Shown piece by piece: positions 28,542 to 35,234 of a stretch of DNA of 64,000 bases. This DNA comes from Nostoc sp. FACHB-152. GTDB taxonomy: Bacteria > Cyanobacteriota > Cyanobacteriia > Cyanobacteriales > Nostocaceae. The DNA lies in contig NZ_JACJRV010000014.1 of NCBI RefSeq assembly GCF_014697475.1, positions 62,001-126,000 of the forward strand, written 5' to 3'. The notes beneath the pieces were generated by a model that was given only the letters and a program-made list of their open reading frames with translations, did no database searches and was not told the origin of the DNA. The position numbers and the translations under genes are program-made. Numbering within the stretch: position 1 is the stretch's first letter; every line of letters starts with the position of its first letter.

Positions 28542-28899
28542 AAATGTCATAGGCACAGATTTGCAGCTTTGCTGTACTTCGCCCATGACTGGATTTTACC
28601 GCGATGGTTTTTGTAGTACAGGTGGTCAAGATGTGGGAATGCACGTTGTCTGCGCCCAAGTCACAGCCGAGTTTTTGGAGTTTACCAAATCTCAAGGTAA
28701 CGACCTGAGTACACCAATGCCACAATACAATTTTCCGGGATTACGGGCTGGCGATCGCTGGTGTTTATGTGCAGCACGTTGGCAAGAAGCTCTAGAAGCT
28801 GGTGTAGCACCGCCTGTAGTCTTAGAATCTACCCACGCTAGAGCCTTAGAGGTCTGTTCTTTGGCAGATTTAAAAGAATACGCCCTTGCTGCGTCCTAA
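28528..28899 (+). CDS. DUF2237 family protein overlapping the ABC gene
   Basis: 123 residues from ATG 28528. DUF2237 is a small conserved domain of unknown function. Family signs are NVIGTDLQLCCTSPMTGFYRDGFCSTG, GMHVVCAQVTAEFLEF, the S.G.DLSTP motif, and a terminal AGDRWCLCAARW...PPVVLESTHARALE block. Several conserved cysteines (including a CxC) suggest metal or redox chemistry (inference). The ATG lies inside the ABC exporter gene (14-base overlap), so the two are probably translationally coupled. Its 3' end overlaps the convergent hpnK gene by 30 bases. The upstream in-frame TTG at 28513 is less likely as a start. Confidence 0.88.
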   Translation: MAEAKNVIGTDLQLCCTSPMTGFYRDGFCSTGGQDVGMHVVCAQVTAEFLEFTKSQGNDLSTPMPQYNFPGLRAGDRWCLCAARWQEALEAGVAPPVVLESTHARALEVCSLADLKEYALAAS

Positions 28900-29781
28900 A
28901 GCATCCAATTTTTGGTAATTAGTCAACTCAAAATTATTGGCAATCAATAGTTTACGTACTTGGTGGCTCAACAGGGCAGCGAGTTCCGCTTTACCTGACC
29001 CTGGTGGGCCATTAAGTGCTTCTCCTACTTGCACATCTGCGGGATGACAATAAATTTCTACCAAGTTTGACCCAATTTGCGGTATCAGTCCCAGCAAGTA
29101 TTTTTCTGTGACATTGCCAGTTTGCAATAACCCGTAGACTTTATCAGTAAAATTAATGCCGTGCGATGTTAGCAAAGTTTCACCATAACGGCGCAGTTGG
29201 GTAAACACGCCTGACCAGATTAATTTAGTTAGTAGGTCTTGACGGGTGAGTTTCAGAGTCTTCCCAAGTTCTTCCGAGGGTAGCCGGATAAAACGGATAT
29301 CAAACTCTGGTGCTAACTCCACTAAAATTTGCAACACAACTGGATGAACGTGCAGGTGTAAATGCCCATCTACATGAGAAAGTGGTAAACCAGAGGCTTG
29401 GAACTTGATTAACTGGGCGCGAATTTCTTGGCGAAGTTCTGCACGGGCGGCACTTTGGAATTGATAACGCAACCCAGCTAAAAAAGAACTATTAGGGAAG
29501 TTACCTTGGGAGTCAACTAAATGGGGAATTTGTTCTGGGGGTAAGACAGAACGACCACAGACCAAAACTAAATGTAAGCCAACGGCTAAGTCGGGGTGTT
29601 TTTGGGCGAGTGCGATCGCTTCTTCGGCAGCATCACCAGTTACCATGAAGCTGGTGCTGGTGAGTATGCCTTGTTTATGTGCTTTGATAATTGCTTGATT
29701 TACACCGCGAGAAAAACCAAAATCATCGCCGTTAATAATGGCGAAACGACGACTTGAGTTGAGGATTTCTTGAGGGTTCAT
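28870..29781 (-). CDS. hpnK: Hopanoid deacetylase HpnK
   Basis: A 303-residue protein of the ChbG/YdjC-like carbohydrate deacetylase family. HpnK removes the acetyl group from N-acetylglucosaminyl-BHT made by HpnI, giving glucosaminyl-BHT. The metal-binding motif GDDFGFSRGVNQAI is at the N-terminus, and SHVDGHLHLHVHP supplies histidine ligands. A C-terminal EIYCHPADV segment completes the family pattern. The ATG at 29781 is clear. Its end overlaps DUF2237 convergently. A PEP-CTERM gene, then hpnJ and a squalene synthase gene, follow upstream on the same strand, but the gaps (over 100 bases) suggest separate promoters. Confidence 0.9.
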   Translation of the reverse strand: MNPQEILNSSRRFAIINGDDFGFSRGVNQAIIKAHKQGILTSTSFMVTGDAAEEAIALAQKHPDLAVGLHLVLVCGRSVLPPEQIPHLVDSQGNFPNSSFLAGLRYQFQSAARAELRQEIRAQLIKFQASGLPLSHVDGHLHLHVHPVVLQILVELAPEFDIRFIRLPSEELGKTLKLTRQDLLTKLIWSGVFTQLRRYGETLLTSHGINFTDKVYGLLQTGNVTEKYLLGLIPQIGSNLVEIYCHPADVQVGEALNGPPGSGKAELAALLSHQVRKLLIANNFELTNYQKLDALGRSKGVFF

Positions 29782-29898
29782 GGAGTGTGGAGTGTGAGAA
29801 AAGAAAGAGAGTAGAGAAAGAGAAAATCAACTACTTTCTCATTAAAAAAAAGATGCAAACCCTTGAAGATCTATTTAAGAATTTTTTTGAGCTTCTTG

Positions 29899-30480
29899 TC
29901 AATTAATTTTATATAGTTTGTTACCTTTAAGTGTTAAAGTTACACCGAGAGTTCCAATGGCGAGTAAGCTAACAATAGATGTGGGTTCAGGAACGCTGAT
30001 TATAGTTGCAGAAAAACTAATAGGTAGCTCACTATCTTCTGTTCCTAAATTTTCAAAACCTGCTATAAATGGCGGTGCAGAAAAAACTTCTAAATAACCT
30101 GGTATCGGCAAAAAACTAGCGAAAAACGGACTAGAATAGTTTCCTCCTGATGTAAAATATCCGAAACCGTCACCCGTTAACTGTTGAGTATTCAAACTAA
30201 TTAAATTATCAACTGCAAAAGGTTCATTTCCTGGTATCGGAGTCCCTGGCGGTTGCAAACCAAGAATTGTTTCGCCATTGCGTATACCAGTAATTCCAGT
30301 AATCAGATAAAAACCCGAATCGTTAGGTGTGTTATTAGTTATGAAAGTACCACTCGCTGTTATACCAGTACCAGAATAATTCCAGTTCCAATTTAAAGCA
30401 GAAGCGGCTGGCATTGTGCCAAAAACTAATCCAGATGTACCAGCGAAAGCTGTAATAGATGATAGAACTAGATTTTTCAT
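29899..30480 (-). CDS. PEP-CTERM sorting-domain protein
   Basis: A secreted protein of 193 residues, function unknown. It has an N-terminal signal peptide (NLVLSSITAFAGTSGLVFG...ASALN) and a C-terminal VPEPTSIVSLLAIGTLGVTL segment followed by a lysine: the PEP motif, hydrophobic helix and basic end recognised by exosortases. The middle is Gly/Asn/Thr-rich beta-type sequence (FITNNTPNDSGFYLITGITGIRNGE), a pattern common to small cyanobacterial PEP-CTERM proteins. It sits between hpnK and hpnJ, but nothing ties it to hopanoid synthesis. There is no exosortase gene in the window. Confidence 0.85.
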   Translation of the reverse strand: MKNLVLSSITAFAGTSGLVFGTMPAASALNWNWNYSGTGITASGTFITNNTPNDSGFYLITGITGIRNGETILGLQPPGTPIPGNEPFAVDNLISLNTQQLTGDGFGYFTSGGNYSSPFFASFLPIPGYLEVFSAPPFIAGFENLGTEDSELPISFSATIISVPEPTSIVSLLAIGTLGVTLTLKGNKLYKIN

Positions 30481-30614
30481 AGAGGTTGTTAGTATAATCT
30501 CGGTTGTTGTCGTTTGAGTTAAGCTACAGCGTAATCAAAAACCAATGGCAGTTTAACACCAAAGATAACTACCTCTATGAGTTCTAGCCAATATTCGTGT
30601 CAGAGGTCTAATAT

Positions 30615-32060
30615 TTAACTAGACTGGGCGTGGGCAATTGCTTGAGTCCGGCGTTCCTTCAAGTAGGCGAAAAACTCCCCACCTTCCCGTAAGCGACGCA
30701 CTAGCATTTGGCGGTCTGTAACCATTTCCCGCACAATGGGGATGATGGCTTTGGGACGGAAGTAGAATTTGCGATACATCCGTTCAACTGCATCTTCAAT
30801 TTCGGCACTGGAAAGGCTGGGATATTGCAGGGTTGAGGTTTGAATGCCAGAGTTAGCTACTAAAGATTGGTTAGTAAACCAGTCGTTCGCTTTGGCTTGT
30901 TCATAAAGTTCTGTCCCTGGGTAGGGTGCGGCGATGGAAACTTGAATTGTGTGGGGGCTAAGTTCGCAAGCAAAGCGGATAGTTTCTTCTACGGTTTCTT
31001 GGGTTTCAATTGGTAGCCCAATAATAAATGTACCGTGGACGGTAATTCCTAATTTGTGGCAGTTTTTCATAAATTCTCGTGCCACTTCTAATTTAATGCC
31101 CTTTTTAATGCGGTTAAGAATTTCTTGATTACCTGATTCAAAACCAACCAACAGCAAGCGTAAACCGTTGTCACGTAGTTGTTTGAGGGTGTCGTAGTCT
31201 AGGTTAGCACGGGCATTACAACTCCAAGTTAGGTTGAGCCGCTTCATGTATTCGCTAATTGCGATCGCCCGATGTTTATCGATAGTAAAGGTGTCATCAT
31301 CAAACATATACTCCCGCACTTTGTCACCAAAAATGGCTTTGGCTTCGGCCATTTCTCGTCCAACAACTTCCGGGCTTTTGTGGCGGTAGAGATGCCCACC
31401 AATAGTTTGCGGCCAAAGACAAAAAGTACATTTAGCCGGACAACCGCGCCCTGTGTAAAAAGAAATATAAGGATGTTGCAGATAACCGATGAAATACTTC
31501 GTAATATCTAAATCACGAGCGTAAACTGGTAGGACGCTTGGCATCGCATCCCAATCATGAATTAACTCGCGCTCTTCATTATGATGAATTTTACCGAAGC
31601 GATCGCGGTAACTCAATCCTTTAATGTCATCCCAAGGTTTACCTTCGGCTAACTCTTTACAGGTATAGTCAAATTCATTGCGACACACAAAGTCAATAAC
31701 AGGATTATCCCGTAAAGTCTCCTCTGGCAAAACTGCCACGTGCGCCCCGACAAAACCAATCTCCACACCGGGATTTTTGGCTTTAATTGCTTCAGCACAC
31801 TTCACATCGTTAGCCAATGATGGCGTACTAGTGTGCATAATCACTAATTCATAATCTTGAGCAATTTGCAGCACATCATCCACAGTTTGGCCATGTGGTG
31901 GGGCATCTACCAACTTGCTACCGGGAACCAATGCCGCAGGTTGCGCTAACCATGTCGGATACCAAAATGATGTAATTTCGCGTTTGGCTTGGTAGCGAGA
32001 ACCAGCACCGCCATCAAACCCATCGAAAGAAGGAGGACTAAGAAATAAGGTTTTCTTCAC
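30615..32060 (-). CDS. hpnJ: Hopanoid radical SAM protein HpnJ
   Basis: A 481-residue B12-binding-type radical SAM enzyme. HpnJ converts glucosaminyl-BHT into BHT cyclitol ether by ring contraction of the sugar. A Rossmann-like N-terminal half (IMHTSTPSL..., VEIGFVGAHVAVLPEE) resembles a cobalamin-binding domain. The iron-sulfur cluster motif is GRGCPAKCTFCLW (C207, C211, C214). Further conserved segments are MFDDDTFTIDKHRAI and LLVGFESGNQEILNRIKKG. The start is GTG 32060 with AAGGAG 8 bases upstream. Together with HpnI and HpnK this completes the known three-step head-group pathway. Confidence 0.93.
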   Translation of the reverse strand: MKKTLFLSPPSFDGFDGGAGSRYQAKREITSFWYPTWLAQPAALVPGSKLVDAPPHGQTVDDVLQIAQDYELVIMHTSTPSLANDVKCAEAIKAKNPGVEIGFVGAHVAVLPEETLRDNPVIDFVCRNEFDYTCKELAEGKPWDDIKGLSYRDRFGKIHHNEERELIHDWDAMPSVLPVYARDLDITKYFIGYLQHPYISFYTGRGCPAKCTFCLWPQTIGGHLYRHKSPEVVGREMAEAKAIFGDKVREYMFDDDTFTIDKHRAIAISEYMKRLNLTWSCNARANLDYDTLKQLRDNGLRLLLVGFESGNQEILNRIKKGIKLEVAREFMKNCHKLGITVHGTFIIGLPIETQETVEETIRFACELSPHTIQVSIAAPYPGTELYEQAKANDWFTNQSLVANSGIQTSTLQYPSLSSAEIEDAVERMYRKFYFRPKAIIPIVREMVTDRQMLVRRLREGGEFFAYLKERRTQAIAHAQSS

Positions 32061-32381
32061 CGATATCTCTCCTTAATATTTATGCTAGATATTTACCTAA
32101 TCCCTGTATTTTTTTAATTTACAGCAGTAGATTTTTTATAGTGGTTTATTAACTATAAATTTAGACTCATCTGCAATACTACTGTAATTGATTTGGCATA
32201 CTTAATTTTGGGTTTTATTTGAAATACAGACGTGTATTTATCGCGTCTGTATTTCTAGTTATTTGCTTTTTTAGATTTACGATGTCGTTCAAAATTGGGG
32301 TTAACAATCAAAATACACCAAGATCTAAAATCAGCACTATTAAACTTGAGCTTATTTAATCAATAGTAGTTATCAAAGTTA
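32061..32381. other. Spacer between hpnJ and the squalene synthase gene
   Basis: 321 bases of AT-rich sequence that should contain the hpnJ promoter. A weak palindrome (AATACAGACGTG...CGTCTGTATTT near 32222-32255) follows the squalene synthase gene and could be involved in ending another transcript. No ORF was recognised. Confidence 0.45.
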
Positions 32382-33212
32382 TTAACTAGCTTTGACATTC
32401 ATACTATTTAATTGTTCAAGAAGGGCTATGACATCGCTACGGCTGAGTTTTTCTTTACCATTAGCTAGAGCGTCAATCGTACCATGTGCCAAAGCCAAGG
32501 GAATTTGGCAAAAGTTTAAAGCAGGCCCAGCAGGTAAAGCCTGAGTATAAGCATCTGCCAAGGCTAAATTACGCAGTGCATACTCTTGCATTTTGTTTGC
32601 AGTCCAATCTTCTGGGAAGAAGTTTACACCACGCCCCTTATCTTCAATATGGTTACGCAAGATGTTTACCGCTTGTAAGCCACGGCCAAAGCCTATTGCT
32701 AAAGTCCGGTTGGTTTGGGTGCCATCGTACCAAGTCCATAAATCTGAAAGTAACAGCCCAACAGCACCTGCAACCCCAAAAGTATAACGATCTAAATCAG
32801 ATTCTGTTTCAATTTTCCAATTTTTTTCTGCCCAATAAGCCATACGGTCAGCCATTGCGGCGGTAGCATCCCAAATTCGTGGTGCAATGGTTTCAGGGGC
32901 TAACAAAGACCATTCCCTTACCCTCAAGGTCACTTCTGCTAAGATATCTTCATAGCCGCTAAATCCTGCGGAGAAAGCATCAACTGCAAAGCCATCAACT
33001 CCGGCTTGCAAGGTCAGACTAATTTTGTGTAACAGTTGTGCCTTTGTAGAGTTATCGAGTTCTGGATGATCTTCAATTTCATCAATGGCACGCATACACA
33101 AGTATGCTGAGGCAACTGCTTCTTGCAATCCTGGCGGTAAAATACTAATTGGAATATAAAAAGTTCGACTAGTTTCTTTGAGGATTTGCAAGGCATCACC
33201 ACGTAAATCCAT
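32382..33212 (-). CDS. Squalene/phytoene synthase family protein, probably squalene synthase
   Basis: A 276-residue head-to-head isoprenyl synthase. The first aspartate-rich motif is D44-EIED (residues 44-48) and the second is ILRNHIEDKGRG (about 186-197). The arrangement LQAVNILRNHIED...NFFPEDW resembles the eukaryotic-type squalene synthase pattern (LQKTNIIRDYLED...FWPQEIW) more than phytoene synthase. Given the surrounding hpn genes, it most likely condenses two farnesyl diphosphates to squalene, the precursor of hopene; phytoene synthase cannot be fully excluded by eye. The usual C-terminal membrane helix of eukaryotic enzymes is absent. Squalene-hopene cyclase is not in this window. Confidence 0.82.
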   Translation of the reverse strand: MDLRGDALQILKETSRTFYIPISILPPGLQEAVASAYLCMRAIDEIEDHPELDNSTKAQLLHKISLTLQAGVDGFAVDAFSAGFSGYEDILAEVTLRVREWSLLAPETIAPRIWDATAAMADRMAYWAEKNWKIETESDLDRYTFGVAGAVGLLLSDLWTWYDGTQTNRTLAIGFGRGLQAVNILRNHIEDKGRGVNFFPEDWTANKMQEYALRNLALADAYTQALPAGPALNFCQIPLALAHGTIDALANGKEKLSRSDVIALLEQLNSMNVKAS

Positions 33213-34345
33213 GTTTCCACTCCCCTCTCTTAATTTTTACACCACATGAAGTTGATTGTCTGATGATCCGGGATATATTTTTTACTCAATTTAACAAGCT
33301 TTAGACGCACTAGTATTTCATCTAAAGATTAATAGTCTTTGTATCATAATTAACGAAAAATTCAAACTTATGAAAGTCATGTCTAGTATATAAGACTTTG
33401 GCTGCTGAAATTTGTTCGGTATTATTTTATGCCACTAGTCAGCATAATTTTTTGCTGTAAATATCAACAATTATGCTAAAATTTGGGTTTTTACCTCTCC
33501 AAGTTGTGCAGTAGCTATATTCCATTAAAGCGTTTGGATGATCTCCAAGCAGTAGAAGCGATCGCCCATACCAGTATTATTCCGATAAAATATTTCTCTG
33601 TTCTCTTTTAAGCGATCGCATCAAATATCTCCCTACCTTACCAGTAGTGTATCACCAGGCTATATAGGATTCATCTTTGATTTCTGAAAAAAATCAGTAT
33701 ACCTTTCTTCCTTCTTACCTGTTCCCTATTGCTTCTCTACACAAGTATTTTTAGTAATCAAACTATATTTTTATATCAAGCAGTTTATCTTATTTAAGTT
33801 AATACAATAATTTAAAATTGCCGTGCTATTATAGGTAATTTATTTTTACTGATAAATCACTTTGTATCTAAAAATTTTTAACTTATCAATAACAAAATAT
33901 TTTTACTATATAAAAGGGAGAGAGAAAAAGAAAACTTGTAAAATAGTTTTCCTTTTCTTTCTCTGCCTTAATTGTCTTCAAGCCTATGCAGAGTGTAATT
34001 TTAATTTACACTCTACTTTACTCCTATCTTGGTTCCAGCTTAAGCTTTGGTTTTTGCAAAATGTATCTGTATCACGATAGAAATAAAAAATCTACTCTAG
34101 TAGGGATGCGATCGCTAAACTCATCCCAAAAACTAATAATGATTTGCTGCAAGATATTAAAATATATTAATATCTGCTTAAACAAAAGTTAAATCAAGGA
34201 AATATTAATCTAAAAACAATTGAAGATGATCAATTAAAAATCAAAATTTCCCCTTGATTATTTATAAAATATTTCGCAGGAGAGATATACATATTAACCA
34301 AAATAATGGCAGAAATTATTATATAGTTTATCTATAATTTGCAAA
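33213..34345. other. Long intergenic region with a repeat element
   Basis: About 1.1 kb without a convincing gene. It contains three HIP1 octamers and the MITE-like copy at 33661-33776. A short frame near 33510-33600 reads YIPLKRLDDLQAVEAIAHT and might be a gene relic, but it is too short to assign. Two overlapping frames at 33862-34192 are AT-rich with no family signature and are not called. Confidence 0.5.
33661..33776 (+). repeat. MITE-like element, full copy
   Basis: 116 bases, from TATATAGGATTCATCTTTGATT to ATCAAACTATATTTTTATAT. The left half has CTGAAAAAAATCAGTATACC. The interior CCTGTTCCCTATTGC is heptad-like, and the right half has CTACACAAGTATTTTTAGTA. It aligns along its length with the copies at 8827 and 53086. 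Confidence 0.75.
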
Positions 34346-34864
34346 ATGTCAGTAATTTCTCAGAAATTTGCGCTCATTAATTGCTTGTTAATGCTGACAT
34401 TGCTCATAGCTTGTAGCCGTTCAACTAGTAATGAAGACTTCAAAAAGGAAAAGCGAAATGTGTCTTCTTGGTCAGCAACAGCACAGATAGTCGGGAATGC
34501 TTGGATTCAAGGTAATTTACCAAATCAGTACGCTCAACAAACTTTACATAAAACGCAAATAGAACTATTAAAAGCAAGAGAAAAAATATCAAAAATTCAG
34601 CTATCTAATAATGCTAATCAACCCCAGCAATTACTATTAATAGCAAAGATATTACAAATAGCCAATCAAACTGAGGAAATATCGCAAGCGATCGCCCAAA
34701 AGTGGGGCGCGAAACATAGCCAACCCTGGAGAATTCCTTGGTCAAAAGTGCTGGATGTTGGGATTGATGTAGATATCGATGTAGAAGCCGAAGAAACGCC
34801 AGCATTAGCCTATGAAAAATGGCTGCGCGATCGCATTATCAAAAAAATTCCGGGGGCGGAATAA
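34346..34864 (+). CDS. Putative lipoprotein, unknown function
   Basis: 172 residues. A signal peptide ends in a lipobox LLIAC (acylated Cys23), so the protein should be membrane-anchored outside the cytoplasm. The rest is helical and Gln/Asn-rich (QYAQQTLHKTQIELLKAREKISKIQ; LLIAKILQIANQTEEISQAIAQKWG). No family was recognised. An odd VDIDVEAEETPAL acidic stretch lies near the C-terminus. The stop codon overlaps the start of the PRC-barrel gene (TAATG), so the two are coupled, and the GH31 gene follows 44 bases later in the same direction; all three probably form one operon. Confidence 0.75.
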   Translation: MSVISQKFALINCLLMLTLLIACSRSTSNEDFKKEKRNVSSWSATAQIVGNAWIQGNLPNQYAQQTLHKTQIELLKAREKISKIQLSNNANQPQQLLLIAKILQIANQTEEISQAIAQKWGAKHSQPWRIPWSKVLDVGIDVDIDVEAEETPALAYEKWLRDRIIKKIPGAE

Positions 34865-35190
34865 TGACAACTCGTGAAATTCATGTAGAACTACTTCTAG
34901 GTAGACAAGTCTTAGATTCCACAGGTAAAGCTGTTGGGCGCATTGAAGAAATTTGTGCCGAACAACAAGGCGAAGAATGGGTAATCAAAGAATATCTGAT
35001 TGGCTACGCCGCCATCTTAGAAAGATTATCGGCTTGGAATATTGGTATAGCAATTTTGCATCTCTTAGGAGCGCATAAAATTCACGGTGGTTATACAGTC
35101 CCTTGGAATCAACTAGATTTGACAGACCCACAAAAACCACGTCTGCATTGTAGTTTAGATAAATTAAAATCGTTAGCTCAAAATTCCTAA
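34864..35190 (+). CDS. PRC-barrel domain protein
   Basis: 108 residues from ATG 34864, which overlaps the stop of the lipoprotein gene (TAATG). The first ~60 residues fit a PRC-barrel (VELLLGRQVLDSTGKAVGRIEEICAEQQGEEWVIKEYLIG), a small beta-barrel fold found in photosynthetic reaction-centre subunit H and in RimM. The middle contains a hydrophobic AAILERLSAWNIGIAILHLLGA helix. Its role is unknown; PRC-barrels usually mediate protein or RNA contacts. The longer frame from TTG 34819 is rejected because it runs through the upstream gene's coding sequence. Confidence 0.82.
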   Translation: MTTREIHVELLLGRQVLDSTGKAVGRIEEICAEQQGEEWVIKEYLIGYAAILERLSAWNIGIAILHLLGAHKIHGGYTVPWNQLDLTDPQKPRLHCSLDKLKSLAQNS

Positions 35191-35234
35191 ACAGCAAACT
35201 ACTAAATTAATTACTTAAAATTTAGATATCAATC

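Noticed and set aside
33862-34192. Two overlapping plus-strand frames of 68-72 codons
   Set aside because: Low-complexity AT-rich sequence with no ribosome site, no family signature, and mutual overlap in different frames.
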